Of a stretch of DNA of 64,000 bases, positions 34,969 through 48,150 are shown one piece after another. The translations under genes and the position numbers were made by a program. The stretch lies in assembly GCA_016906335.1 (NCBI GenBank), contig JADEYG010000012.1:186001-250000 (forward strand), written 5' to 3'. Numbering within the stretch: the first letter of the stretch is position 1; every line of letters begins with the position of its first letter. The notes beneath the pieces are model-generated. The model was not told the DNA's origin. It saw only the letters and a list, made by a program, of their open reading frames with translations, and ran no database searches. Source of the stretch: Novakomyces olei. Its lineage: Eukaryota; Ascomycota; Novakomycetes; Novakomycetales; Novakomycetaceae.

Positions 34969-37455
34969 CTACATTTCCATGTCCGCTTCCATAGCATTGC
35001 GAACATGGCGAAGCACCGCTTTTGCCTCCTCAATATCCTGCAATATTTAGTGTCGGTGAGATTATACGAATTAACAGATGAATTTAATAAAAAAACATAA
35101 GTAAATATGTATATCAAAAATCAAACATAAAAACAAAATCCGTACATGAGCACCGTTAAGAACGGGTAGCAGATACTGCTCTGCAGTAGCATAGCTGCCA
35201 TCTTTAAGTTCTGCTTTTCCAAGCCACAGCCTGGCCCGTGAAGAAGCAGAATTGACTTCATTCATATCCTCCTCAGCCACAGATTTAGAATACCAAGCCG
35301 AAGCTTTGTCTGGCTTGGCCATCTTTTCATATATTTGAGCAATTTTAAGTGCAAAAGCAGAATCGACTCCGTTCTCCGAGCAAGCTCTAATGAAACAACG
35401 CAATGCTGGTGTGTATCTCTCCAGGAGCTCATAGCAGTTTCCGAGTGCGGCCCACATACGGTAGTCCGACGGTCTACACAAATTTCGTTATTTTCGGTCC
35501 CAATAAATAAAACCAATACAAAATTAAAATTTGTTGGTTTTGGTCCCCAATTGTTATAAAAAAACACAATAAAACGTACCTTAATGACGCTGCCCGTTCA
35601 TAATAGTATAGTGCATAATGATGCATTTCCAGAATCTCGTATGTCTGACCAAGACCATACCACGCACGATAGTCTTGTTTGTTGACGTCTAGAAGATTAG
35701 AAGAAAAAAGTCAATTGACCTTAATAAAGAGTTGAGAGGCAAATCAACGAAAATTAAGCACTAGACTCTGATTTCGTATTTATGAAAAATAAAATGAGAG
35801 CCGAAATCTCTAGTGAAGATTCTTACCCACAGCATGACGGTACGATTCAATAGCGGCATAGGTATTTTTGAGCTCTACATATTCATGGCCCATTAAAGTC
35901 CATGCCGCCAGGCATTTACGGTTGAGCTGGAGAGCCCGACGATAATAAACGACCGCCTTGACATGATCAGACAACAAACTGTAATAGTTTCCTAGAGAAA
36001 TTAATAATTTAAACAAAAAGCGCTTTAATTTACCAATAATTATGCAAGTTTCAGGCCGGAACGCGTCCAATTTTGAGGCAGACTGAGCGATGCACGATAA
36101 TTGTGTTTTATTCTCTTGCACAAAAAGAATGTTGGAGTATATATCAAGGTCTTCCAGCCTATGAGGGTCTCGTTTGTAGAGCTCAGAGAACAGGATCTCA
36201 GCCTCATCATAATCTAGTGCATTTAGTAAGAGTCTTTCTCAAGGAAGATTCAAACCTCTTAAATTGTATCTCACGATTGCCGCTTGCGCTTGTAGCCACA
36301 GATTTTGGGGGAATCCTTCTTGTAAATTTTCAATAAGATCCACAATAACCTCGTTGTCGATATGAAGCTCTTGTGATGCGTGTATCTTGAACATGCTTGT
36401 CATTAAATGTTGAGGTAGTAAAGGCTCGAGACCGATCAACTAGAGACCGATTAGTCGAAAGAAAACGAACTTATTTGGATGGGAAAAAGAAAAAGCATGG
36501 CTTACATCGGAGGAATCATTAAGACACTCTGCTAAATCGAGCCATGCAGACCAATTATATGGAAATTTGTTGACTGACCAAGTGTAAGCTTGAAGAGCCA
36601 GCTTTGTTTCCTTTTGGCTCTTCCAACATAGTCCCAGTCTGTTAGTTAGCAATGACCGAGCTATAGATGAAAATACAAATGCCGCATAGTCCGAATACTA
36701 GCAAAAAATTGAAAATAAAGATAATAGAACAAGAAAAAATAGTAAAAAAACAAAACTGATGAACCAAACGAATAATTACTGCGCATTAGATTCAAACGTT
36801 TCAAACAAAGGCCACGAGAGACAACCAATTTATACAAAAGACTGTGAATCACACAGTCCCGAGCAAGGGGAACAAATGAATAAAATCGTCAAAAAAACTA
36901 TAATAATTAAATTTACTGAAGTAAAAAAAAACCGCTCATAATTGGCATACAAATAGAGGAGAAACGGATCAGAGTTCTCATTGAAATCGAGTTTCAATTC
37001 ATCAATAATTCCAGCCAGTTCTGCATTCAAAACACTGCCGTTATCCTTCTCCCCCAAAACAGCTTGTATTTTAGCCTCCTTCTCCCTTTCGCCGACTAGA
37101 AAGCGACTGTAAAGCCCTAAAAATTTGCTAGCATTATCGTTGCAGTCGCGCAGTGTCGCACTACACCGTGACAGTTCGCGCGTGTCAAAGTACGCCTTTG
37201 CCAAACGCCAAGTGCGCGCCAAAGGAATTTGAATTTGCATCGTCCATGATTGAAAGCCTCTTTCGTTCCAGACTGAAGCATTCATGTCCACAGAGTTTAA
37301 TAACTCTGCCAGCCTGATATCAGCAAATAAATAGTTCAATTATCCATTTACCATTTTGTCGTCTTTAAAAGCCCATAGCTGCTACACACGTCAATAGCAC
37401 TTTCAATTTGAGAGCACGCCTGTTCCGCGTAATAAATTGCTGGCAATTCCGACAT
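34969..37455 (-). CDS. CDC23: APC/C subunit 8 (CDC23)
   Basis: Nine exons (37352-37455, 36917-37313, 36506-36697, 36256-36439, 36034-36213, 35827-35991, 35580-35688, 35146-35473, 34969-35037) sum to 575 residues. It is a TPR scaffold subunit of the anaphase-promoting complex, the nuclear ubiquitin ligase for cyclins and securin. Family landmarks run in order: KWLAELL near residue 35, [110 protein letters not shown] and [11 protein letters not shown]. Introns are 38-219 nt. Intron 2 (36698-36916) is the least certain: its splice sites are weak and a small exon could be hidden there. Truncated CDC16-like sequence lies 16 kb away. Confidence 0.88.
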
Positions 37456-37786
37456 GATTTCTAAGGGTGTGCCTTGAGATCATGCATAGTAGCAGTTGCT
37501 GTCCTGACAAGCTGTTCCAGATTGCTATTTGCAATATATGTTTCGCGTTTATATATTATTTATTATTTATTATTTATTATTTATTATTTATTATTTATTA
37601 TTTATTATTTATTATTTATTATTTATTATTTATTATTTATTATTTATTATTTATTTATTAATATTGTTTGACATATATACAATATTCACATTTATCTAAT
37701 TTCAAGGATAATTCGTCGCAGATTTTACAATCTAGTCACCAGCGGTTCTGTTTACGTGCGCTCAGAGCTCTACGATTACTCGTGCA
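37456..37786. repeat. Divergent promoter with TTTATTA 7-mer array
   Basis: The 331-bp spacer between CDC23 (-) and FPP synthase (+) contains about 14 near-perfect copies of a 7-bp TTTATTA unit from 37553 to 37652. Confidence 0.95.
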
Positions 37787-39245
37787 ATGGCAGCACAACG
37801 AGGTTTGGAGGCTCTTGCAAAGTCAGCGGCTGCAGCGAATGTCTCGAAGCAGCAAGAAAAATCCAAATTTGAGGCGGTTTTCCCTCTGCTTGTTGACGAA
37901 CTTGAATCTTACCTAAACTCACTCGATATCCCCAGCGAAGCTGTCGAGTGGTACAGAAAGGTAAGCGCGTTGCAATGGTTTTGCCACATTTATCTAATCT
38001 CATGCTCAGAGTCTGCTACACAACACGATGGGCGGAAAGCTGAATCGAGGCCTATCCGTTATCGACACGTACCGTATTCTAAAGGGCACGTCAACACTAG
38101 ACGATGCTACGTATATGCGAGTGAGCATCCTTGGCTGGGCGGTCGAGCTGTTACAAGCCTACTTTCTCATTGCTGATGATATCATGGACGAATCAAAGAC
38201 GCGTCGAGGCCAGCCTTGCTGGTACCTTATGGTACGATTCGAATATTTATAACTTTGATGTTGCGTATTTGTTTGTTTATGATTTATTTATTCACGTAAA
38301 TTATCCTGTTTGTGGATTTAGATTTTATTGATTTTTGGTCCTGCAATGCCGTGAAAGCTATGTTTTGCTGTTTACGGATAGAATTTCTTTGGTACAGTTT
38401 TATTAGTTTTGGTTTCTGGCTGGATTCTTTTTCTTTGCTGAACTATTTTGTTGTCTAAAGCGGCAATAGTTTATTATTATCCTTTTTTTTTGTTTGCTCT
38501 TTTTATACTGTATCCAAATTATTGAATACTTACCGGATAGGAGGGAGTTGGCAGCATTGCTATAAACGATGCGTTTATGATCGAGTCGGCAATTTACTTT
38601 TTCTTGAGAAAACATTTCCGCCAAGAATCGTACTATGTCGATTTGCTCGAACTAATTCATGACGTTACGTTCCGCACTGAGCTCGGACAACAGCTAGATT
38701 TGCTAGTTGCTCCGGAAACGCACGTGGATCTGGAAAAGTTTTCACTCAGTAAACACGAGTTTATTATTACGTACAAAACTGCCTTTTATTCATTCTATCT
38801 GCCTGTTGCTCTCGCCATGCATATGGCCGGAGTTGCTGATCCTGCTGATCTTAAAGCAGCTGAGTCTGTATTGATTGCTTTGGGCCAATACTTTCAAATT
38901 CAAGATGATTACCTCGACTGCTATGGTGATCCACAGATAATCGGGAAAATAGGAACAGACATTTATGATAATAAATGCTCCTGGCTCATTAATATGGCTT
39001 TGAAAAAGGCAAATTCGGAACAGCGAGCTGTTTTGGATGCAAATTATGGTCAAAAGTCGGAAGCGGCAGAGGCTAAAGTTAAAGCCGTATTCAACGAGCT
39101 CGAACTGCAAAAAGAGTACGAATCGTACGAGGAAAAAATAGTGGCCCATATTCGCGAATTGATCAATAATGTTGATGAATCTCGCGGATTCAAGCGCGCC
39201 GTTCTCACCGAGTTTCTCAACAAGGTTTATAAGCGATCAAAATAG
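37787..39245 (+). CDS. ERG20: Farnesyl diphosphate synthase
   Basis: Three exons (37787-37960, 38010-38231, 38541-39245) encode 366 residues. This cytosolic prenyltransferase makes GPP and FPP from IPP and DMAPP for sterols, quinones and prenylation. Visible motifs: [14 protein letters not shown]; the first aspartate-rich motif [17 protein letters not shown]; the second [32 protein letters not shown]; and the basic C-terminus ending VYKRSK, typical of the family. The [13 protein letters not shown] junction at intron 2 replaces the usual CWYLRPEVGLMAIND, consistent with a true splice. Introns are 49 and 309 nt. Confidence 0.96.
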
Positions 39246-40312
39246 TTTAAAAGGCCTAAATCAGTAGTGCAAATCTGATAGAAATTTTCCAGGCTGTTTT
39301 TATTCAAAATATTAATGTTTGTACAGTGTACAATACTCTGGAATAACGTGGAGTATAGTCATTTAACTTATGCATCCGCAGAGACCGGCCAACTTTATTG
39401 ATAATACATAAAATTTTAAACAAATGATATATTGACTGACTGGCATTATACTAAAGACTTTTGTAATTTAATTGACTAAACTTTTGTTGAAGAAGTACCA
39501 ACTTTTTTTTACATTTCTCTCTTCATTCCGCAAACACTTTTTTGCCGCTTCCTCTTCGGGAATAAATACAATTTATAGCATTTATCCTCGGCAGGAGGAA
39601 ACCCGTTGACAAATCGAAAACTGATAGCTTTTTTCTCAAAACAAAGCCATTCATTCATATAACGCTAAAACACAAAGTTTATAGATTATTATGAAACAAG
39701 TTGTTTTTATTATCCTCGCACAAATGCTGAATCAACCGTCCAGCATTTATCTCGGACCCTGAAAGCAATAAAGCACTTCCTTTTCGTTTCCTCTCCCTTT
39801 TTTTCCAAAATTGAACCCATCCGTACCCTTTACCGGTCTATCCTGTAATAGTAAAAAGGTAAGCATAAAATGCAAACCATTGCGCCGCTCTCTCCAACCG
39901 CAATCGCCTCGATGTAACAATAATCCATAATGCTGTAATACAGTAGAACTCCAAGCTGATAATATGCTCACGTCCTTCTTTTATTTTCAAACCAGATAAA
40001 CTAGGATAATTGCACGTTTTGACCTGGTGAACGATCCATCCATTCCCGGTACAAAAATCACGTACGATACAAACTGCAGTTTTAATACACAGCCTGGCCA
40101 CAAACACCGAGCCCATTCAAAACAAACAATATTGTAAAAATAACAAACCAATAAAGAAATATTCATTAATATTAATAATTAATAATAATAATTAATAATA
40201 ACAATTAATAATTATTCAAAATAGTTCAAAAATATTAGTAATAATTCCAAATTAAGATGAACAAACGCATAAGCTTCAAAACCCCCCAATTTTCTCGCCA
40301 ATTTCCCCGTAA
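39246..40312. other. Convergent intergenic region, 1.1 kb
   Basis: This lies between the 3' ends of FPP synthase and the NRP1-like gene. A minus-strand frame from 40116 to 39838 (92 codons, MGSVFVARLCIKTAVCIV...) partly overlaps another (39747-39971, ending VLYCFQGPR) and might form a small spliced gene, but no family match or firm splice sites were found. ATTAATAATT-type runs lie at about 40140-40230. Confidence 0.45.
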
Positions 40313-43194
40313 TTATACACGCAAGAGTTCACCATCCAAAGCTTTCCCAGTCTGTGTAGGCAGCCCGACGGCAGCAGCTCCGGGCGAGTCCTCGCGTCTC
40401 TCACTATCCGGCCCTCCAGTGCTCGAGTACGATGCTTCGTTCAGCCCCAGTATGCCACTGCCACTGCCTTCGTGGGCACGTCTTACTTGCCCGGCGGGCA
40501 AATTGCCCGCCTGCCCCAGAGGCTCCTTGGGATTCAAAGGCCGATGCCCGAGGGACAAGCCAGAAATTGTGCTGGCCAGGATATTGCCCATTTGCTCCGA
40601 GTCCTTGTTGAGATGCAGGTGCGAGGCAAAAGCAGAAGGCAGAGCAGGCTGATTGGCAAAAGACGAGTAGGAAGTGCTCGTCGGCAAAGCGTGCAGCGGG
40701 TGAGCAGAACTGCACTGGAGACACGCAGTTCGTCTTTGGAAATTGGAGAATCCGCAAGCGGTACACTCCCAGTCTCCGTGTTTAACTGCTCGAAGATTGA
40801 CATTTGCCGGTTGTGAAGCGACCGGCTTGAAAAAGCCGTCCGTACTCGCCGCTGAAGCAGTTTGTGGCTGCGTAATGTTGGCTGTAAAAGGCGAAGATGC
40901 CCGTGAAGATAACGCGTGAGCTGAAGGGTAGATTTGGTGAGGGTCAGTGTGCACTCCCGTATGGTTGCTGCTGTTCATGTAGCTGTTGATGCTGTTTATA
41001 TTGCTGTTTATATTGCTGTTCATGTTATTGCCCATATTATTGTTCATATTCTGATGCAGAGCCATTTGACCAGAAAGCTGAGCGGTAATAGCAGTCGCTG
41101 GTTTTTGAGGACCACACATGGCCAGTGAATTGCTCCCGTCTGCAATCATTGCAGCTGCCGCCCGACTCGACCCGCAGCGAAGACAGGAAACGTTCTTTGC
41201 AAAATTATGGTACCCGCAATTCTCGTTTCCACACTTCCAGTCGCCCGCTCTGAAGGGTACATTGCCCCCGGCATAAGGCGGACGGGGTGGAAGAGCACCG
41301 AAATGGTTGCCGCTGTTGTTGGTATTGCTATTATTATTGCTGTTGTTGCTGCTGTTGAAATTATTATTGTTAAAATTATTACTGTTGAAATTGTTGTTGT
41401 TGTTATTGGGAAACGTGTTTGTAAAGGAGGCAAGAGCATTGGACACATTCGGGTTTGCAAAATTAGGGTTTGCAGATGTATTAAAGGTCAGATTCTGTGG
41501 AGTATTGCCACTGCCAGCAGGGCCAGTGATACTGCCTGTAGAGGCAGGCGGACCCAGTGCCATTCTCATTGCTGCCGCTGGCCCGCTATACGAATTATAA
41601 GCAGGTAAACTGGCAGAAGACTCTGAGGGCAATTGGGAAGCCGCTGCTGCGGCAGCAGCAGCAGCAGCAGAGGCCGGGAAAGAGCATCGGAAACAAGCAG
41701 TTCGTCTTTGAAAGTTACTGAACCCGCAAGAAGGACAGTTCCAATCGCCCGGTCTTGGCCTGTTCTTGCTGGGCGGAAAAGGCGTCAGAATTTCTGCGGC
41801 ATGATCGAGCACTCGGCTGCTGCTGGGCGATACTTCAACCGCCCGATCCCCCAAAGCGTGGCCGTTCATAGCCAGGGACTCGAGGGCTTCTTCGTGAGAG
41901 GAGAAAACGGCAAAGCCTATACCTGTGGGCTTATGCAAATCGGGAGTCCTTAGTGTCCAAAAGGCAATAGGCCGACCTCCGTGCTGGGTGAACCAGCTCT
42001 CCAGTTCCGATTGAGTGGTGTCGTGCAACAGACCAGACAAGTGCAGGACTTTAGATCTTTCGGAGATAAAGGCGCGGGCATCCGCATGAGCATCAAGCGG
42101 TCTCGCAAACACGTCCGGGTGAGCTTCGGGAGGCTGTGATTTTTTCACCAGGGCCACAAAGACTTTGCCGATATTGGCTGCCTCGTCAATTGCACGTTTA
42201 GAAGTACTGCTGGGAACAGTGTAGGGATAAAGCTGAGTGGGAAGCACCTCCTGGCTCGTAGACATGACGACGCCCAGGGCAGCACATATATTGCTAAGAG
42301 ACGAGGGGCCAAAGGGTAGGGCCTCTGTGTGCCGTGCCTGCCAGCGCATATACTCGTGCCTCAATTCGTAAACCCTTGGGTATTGTAAATACGCAGGCAG
42401 AGGCACCGCCTTGTCACGCGCTTCACGAGGGATCTGGACCCTCAGGTCCCATGCGTCCAGGGCAACAAAGGCGAAATCTTTCCGGCTAAAGATGAAGTTT
42501 TCCTGTACAAACCGGTCAAAGGTGGCAATTGCCTCCCGGAACGAGCCTGCGTTCCTTACATGGTCCCACGTGAGAGTCGTAAGCGAGGCTTCAATGTTAG
42601 AATTGGGTCAAATATATAATTATTTGATTAAATTTAATAAATAAATTTAATGAATAAATTAAATAATTAAATAATAATTAATTAAGAAATTAATTAGTTG
42701 AATTCAAATAACTAATTGGAATGCTTGCTAAAACTTACTGCACAAGTCTGTTATCGGTGTATTTAGTGGTCGGATCAGGATATGCTCGCGATGTAGCTGT
42801 AGACAAGTTAATAGACGATCCTTGTTACCGTACACGAAAACGTACCTCTTCAAGCGTTGAAGGATCAATAACGATCCACGCAATCTCGATTACTTCAGCG
42901 GCATCTGCGGGTCAATAAGCGTCCATTGCCAAGGCACTCGAGTACACACAAACGGTCCAAATACGCAGCAGGACGGGAAAAATGAAAACAAAAAAATCAA
43001 AATAAAATAATATAAAATAAAATAAAATAAAAACTCAGAAAGCAAACAAAACAGAATAAATGTGTTTTAAACCCATGCAATACGCAGAAAACTAATTGCC
43101 TTCACAATCAAACCGTACCTTTGCCCACACACACACCATGCTCGTCGCAGGTCGTGCTAACGTGAACGACGACGAGCCTGTCCGGGAACTTCAT
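40313..43194 (-). CDS. NRP1-like RNA-binding protein (exonuclease-like, RRM, three RanBP2 zinc fingers)
   Basis: Four exons (43119-43194, 42846-42904, 42739-42796, 40313-42588) encode 822 residues. Domain order: an N-terminal RNase-H-like/ERI1-type exonuclease fold (about 1-170: FPDRLVVVHVSTTCDE, AAEVIEIAWIVIDP, RPLNTPITDLCTSLT, FVALDAWDLRV); an RRM (about 240-320: KVLHLSGLLHDTTQSELESW, GIGFAVFSSHEEALESL); and three RanBP2-type zinc fingers, each opening G-D-W-x-C (GDWNCPSCGFSN, GDWKCGNENCGYHN, GDWECTACGFSN), separated by Asn-, Ala- and Ser-rich linkers. This is the layout of yeast Nrp1, an Asn-rich stress-granule protein of unknown activity. The first catalytic acidic pair of the exonuclease is replaced (HVSTT), so the domain is probably inactive (inference). 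The three small 5' exons join in phase across conserved blocks. Confidence 0.8.
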
Positions 43195-44004
43195 GATGGA
43201 GCACGCAGTCGCAAAAAGATTTTATACATAGACAGTTCTGCTGATGTGCGCGTACTGTGAAATACAAAGTGTATACAATATTTTCGTACATTATGATCAA
43301 AAATACTAACTGCAGGTAGTGTTACTTGTCGCTGCTTCTGTTTACAAGGCACCAATCAGAATCGTCGCTCTTGGAAAGGCCGGATTGCCTGTTTATTTAA
43401 AGAGGGTAAATTAGGGTTAATAAGTAACAATGTTCTGTGCAAGTCGGCCAAAAATCGTTATTATCATGTACCGTTGTCTCTACAGCCAGACGGACAAGAT
43501 TGCAGGCAAAAGTCAATATAATTGGTGTGTGTAGCGTTGTAATGCGTCCTGCTCGATTACAAAATAATATCCGTCTATCAAAATTATTTTAGTAAATTGC
43601 TCAATGCTATATATTCTGATGTCTACGGCGCTCTTATAAATTAAAAGTAGTAATAAGAAACAACGTCGCAATACTAATTAAACGTCGATCTTCACAAGAT
43701 TTTTAACGTGTGCGTGAGTTTATAAACTCGTTTGGCCGCCTCTACCAAACTATTGTTCAAGTGTTCATAGCCATCGACAAATTCCTTACTGTTGACAGTA
43801 TAGGCCCTCATTACGCGTAAAAAAACGCTAATGGACGCACCGTGTCTATACCAATGTCAATAAATATCATAGCAAATATACTACATGGCTCTACACCAGA
43901 AAGCTACATGGTCACGTTAATGTACAGCGATAACAAATAACATTTCAGCACAGTATTTACAATAATCTCCGGCAATCATATCTCCTCAGAGACCTTTAAG
44001 TATA
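43195..44004. other. Intergenic region, 0.8 kb
   Basis: This is upstream of the NRP1-like gene and downstream of condensin. A telobox TTAGGGTTAA lies at 43411-43420, about 220 bp before the NRP1-like start. No gene recognised. Confidence 0.5.
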
Positions 44005-46926
44005 TCAGGCCGGCAAGCCGGATATTACACGCAGTAGAGAGTTGCGAGCCGCACCTTCCGACACTGCTGAACTCGCCACAAGCGTCTCCAATCGACCACG
44101 CAACTCGCTGCATTTGTCTCCTCCTCCGGATGATGATTTGTCGATACTCAATTTCTGCATTGCTAGGCACAAGGCATTACGTTCCTCCTCTGGTCTGTTA
44201 GAAATCAAACAAACAAATAAACAAATAGACAAATAAATAGATAACAATTGTTCAATTGATTGAATAGATAAATGCTTCACTCACTGTAACGAGAAAGTTC
44301 AATCTGTTTGGCCATTGCCATTGCAAGATCTGTGTGAGTTTCAAGGGAAACTTGCGACTGTCCAGACTGAACGCTCTCGGCAAGCTTGGCCGGGTTTGTC
44401 CAGTCCACAATATGCATCAAAATTGTGGGCAGGGGCGTCATTTCTTCCGTCTCCTCCTCCAACTGGGCTGCCAGTTTTACCAGTTTATGAAAGGCAGGAA
44501 CGGCAGCTTGAGCAGCCAATTCCTGGTGTCTTGGTGATGAAAAGCAGTAGACGGGAAAGAAGTACGAGAGTGCTTGTCGCAGGAGTAAATTGTGACCATT
44601 AGCTGGATCAAAATAAACAAAAATCAAAATCTCTAAAAGTTCAACAGACGGCATTAAATTGAGCAGTAGCAATTTGCTCACAGCAACTGCTGTGGTCGCC
44701 TGTAACTCTGGCAATTCATCGGCCGTCAGAGCGCGGGCAAGTAGATTCAGTACTTGCGATTCAGCTGCAGATCGTTCATCCCCGGCATGAGTAAAAATGA
44801 CGGCTGGCCCATGACAGACGATTAAATCTGTCATTATTTTAATGGCTGCGACTTGCAAACTCTCGTGGCCCTTTGCCAGGCAATGAACAAACAGAGGGAA
44901 ATTGTCAACTGCCTCCCGTTGACTCAAACTGGCATAAAGCCCAAGGGCACACAGCCCACTCTCTCGAACTTGGGCATTGTGGTCACGTACGCAGGGTACT
45001 ATAAGCGACTCAAAGATATTTAGCAGTTGAGAGTTTTCCTGTGGTCCTTTAGCCACGTTTTCCAGAGCTTTTTGTACGATAAACAGGCATCGCAAAGTGA
45101 TGGAAATGCTCTCCGATTCTTCTTCGTCTTCATCTTCAAGGCCAGAATCGCTTGTGGCTGGAGTCATTAGTCGCCGGTTTCTTTGGCCACTCTGTTGTTT
45201 GGTGTGGCGTCCTGCTGAAGAAGCTGATTGATGAGGAGAATCACCGATTTCCGACTGGGCAGAATGAAATGAAGCCTCAGAGTTCCTCTCTTCTTCTCCT
45301 CCTGCCGTCTGTGGCCGACTGGCAACGGAGGAGGCACTAATTATATCCTGCAAGTCAGAGATTGTCTCCATGATAACCCCAACAAAATTAGTTTCACTGC
45401 CTGTTACACAGCAGAGCACTCGGACTGCTTTGGCCACAATTGACTCGGGGATTCTGGCGTCACTAAGGATAGAGCGCAGTAAAGGGTACATTCGTCGACG
45501 GCCGATTTCATCAGCAAAATCCAGTGTCGCTGCGACCGTAAGCAGCTGCTCTATAATAAAAGAGGTATCAACGATCTTTTGCGCCTCTGCGGATTTGCCT
45601 TGTAAGCTACCGCGTTTGCTTGCAGCCTCGCTCTGCTCGTCATACAATTGTGTCAAGTTATTTAATTGGGTTGCAATATACACAACGAGACGAGAGGCCT
45701 CTGGCATTCGAGTCTCTAGCGAATCTTTGCCCCTGGTCTCCTCATCGTACTCGTTCAATACGCGTGCTAACAAGGAGCCTTCGGGCGTAATGCTTTCCCA
45801 AAATTCAGGTGAGAACTCGATACTCGAAGCGGCATCAGGGCGAGTCTGGAAGAACGCACGCAGAGCCAAAGGCGCTGCCTGGCTGGACACAACATCGAGA
45901 CGCTCTAGCAATTCAAGGATGTTATTTCCAGCTGCCTCGATCCAATCATGGGCAAACATTTTAGCAGTCGCCTTATACACAGAGGCATCTCGGTCTTCCA
46001 GGCCCCAGCGTAGAAGCTTTTCCCTCTTTTTGATACTGAGATACTTGAAACTGCCCAGCTCTTTTAAGCAGCGTGCGTAAACCATTCTCCGATTAACCGC
46101 GTCTGCGTCACGTGCTCGCTCAAGGATAAACGGTAGTGTTGCACTCGTTTGCTCCAAGTGCAAAAGTACAGCGCGTCTCACCTCGCTGTAGATTAGCATA
46201 TATATAAATTAAATAATAAATATAAATATAGATATAGATCAAGGCAGCAAAGAATGCCTTTGTCGAGTCTATAATAAAGTTTGTAGCTACAATCTTGACT
46301 TACGCGCTAGGATCGTGCTGGAGCACATGCAGCAAAGCCTGTAAAAGCTCATCGTCTTCGTTATCGCTGCTCTGGAGCCGGGCCAGACCGACGACTGCGT
46401 GTTGTCGGACGGAAGCCTCCTTATCGTTGAGGCGGCGAAGAAATCGTGCTGTCAGCTCATCAAACACGTCATCACTGCGCTGTTAGTATTGGTATAATGT
46501 ATGCACGTACTCTATTTCCGTTATTGCGTTTACACAGTAGGCCAATAACTGGACGACGCGAAAGCGTACTACTTTGTCTCTCGCATCGGCTCCACGCATT
46601 AAGAAACGCAAAAGACGCGTAATGAAAGCAGCTGCAAGTTGCACATCCGCGCTCTCCTCATTACGTGTCAAGACGCGCTCTTGCAGATGCAACAAGAAAG
46701 CAGAGACGAATTTGACAATGCGATCTGCACAAGATTCGCTCTTTTTCACCGTCAGAATTCGTGAAACTGCCGCGATAAAACTGTGGCTGAACGTGTCCAA
46801 GTCTTGAGAGGACATAAAGACGGCCGTCATAGCATTACACAGTCGGCGATGCTGAATAAGCGATGATTGGGCATCTTGAAAGACGGCGCGGACGCGTTCG
46901 TCCACACTTGGCTCTGTGTTTACCAT
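44005..46926 (-). CDS. YCG1: Condensin subunit CAP-G / YCG1
   Basis: Four exons (46511-46926, 46304-46474, 44285-46185, 44005-44189) encode 890 residues, all helical HEAT-type repeats. Family landmarks: VKFVSAFLLHLQ and FITRLLRFLMRGADARDKVVRFRVVQLLAYCVN in the N-terminal domain, the repeat DKEASVRQHAVVGLARLQ, SAEVRRAVLLHLEQTSATLP, RDADAVNRRMVYARCL and WGLEDRDASV. A Ser/Glu-rich linker (about 480-540) then precedes C-terminal HEATs with VRESGLCALGLYASLS, ALSYFFPVYCFSS and ILMHIVDWTNPAKL. It binds DNA as part of condensin during mitotic chromosome compaction. It is somewhat shorter than yeast and human orthologues (about 1,015-1,035). The last intron ends at the downstream of two nearby AGs to keep phase. 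Introns are 36, 118 and 95 nt. Confidence 0.93.
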
Positions 46927-46958
46927 CTTGTAAACAGTAAACAAACAGTGCAGATTAG

Positions 46959-47237
<279 letters not shown>

Positions 47238-47342
47238 ACATATATATAAGCTGAAGCAAGATAGATTATTCGCATAATAAAACATACGACGACAAGCAGT
47301 CGGTCAAGAAAAAACGTATAATTTTAAGAGGACCCGTGACCA

Positions 47343-48150
47343 ATGCTACGGTCTGCGTGGAAAAGCAGCGGCACCTGCGCCTTTGCGCGTCCTCGCCAGT
47401 TCGCACAGTGTATGCAGCACAGCAGACTAATCGTATTAACTAATCAATCTAGATTCTACAGTGTTTGAGGCTCCGCCATTGAAGACGCTAAAACCCGCAG
47501 AGTCACGCAAATCTTTCCTTCATGCACAGTACACGGAACTACTGCGGTCGCGTCCCCATTTTCTCCTTTGCCAGCACAACAATCTGACCCCTATTGAAGC
47601 TCGGCAGTTGAGGAATACGCTGAAGGAGTCAGGAAAGTCGGCACTGCAGCTCCTCGTTCTGAGGACAGGTATATTTGCACACGCGCTAAAAGTGTACAGC
47701 GCCTTTCAGCGCCGCCCAGAGTACTGGCAGCGAATCAGCCCGCAGTCGTTGAGGGCAAGTTGGATTGGGAAACGCAAATTTGCAAGGGCTCTTGATGGTG
47801 CCATTGCAGAGGACGGCGATGACGCTCTTCTTCGGCTGCTAGTGGGCCCCGTGGCCATTATTGCACTCCCACCGACTCTGGAGCCGGCGGATGTGGCCAC
47901 GGCTCTGTCTATAGTACAACAGTCACAGGGCAAATTAATGCTGCTCGGGGCGCGGCTAGAGAACAGGCTGTATGACACTCAAAACTTGGACGAGATTAAA
48001 CTGCTCCCGGATCTTTCTACACTGCACTCTCAATTGCTCGGGCTGCTGAACGCCCCAGCGTCCCGTGTTATTGCTACCGCAGCGGCCGCTGGTGGTGGAC
48101 GGCTGGCCCACGTACTGGAGTCACACAGGGCGCAATTGGAAAAGAACTAG
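47343..48150 (+). CDS. MRPL11: Mitochondrial ribosomal protein uL10m
   Basis: Two exons (47343-47409, 47462-48150) encode 251 residues. The first exon gives a typical mitochondrial presequence (MLRSAWKSSGTCAFARPRQ). The 52-nt intron has a textbook branch site (TTAACTAAT) before CTACAG and restores the frame into LFEAPPLKTLKPAESRKSFL. The body matches the L10 family: HFLLCQHNNLTPIEARQLRN, LRTGIFAHAL, the LLVGPVAIIAL strand, and GKLMLLGARLENRLYD. uL10m anchors the stalk of the mitochondrial large subunit. The annotation as uL10m rather than cytosolic P0 rests on length, the presequence and the absence of an acidic C-terminal tail. Confidence 0.85.
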
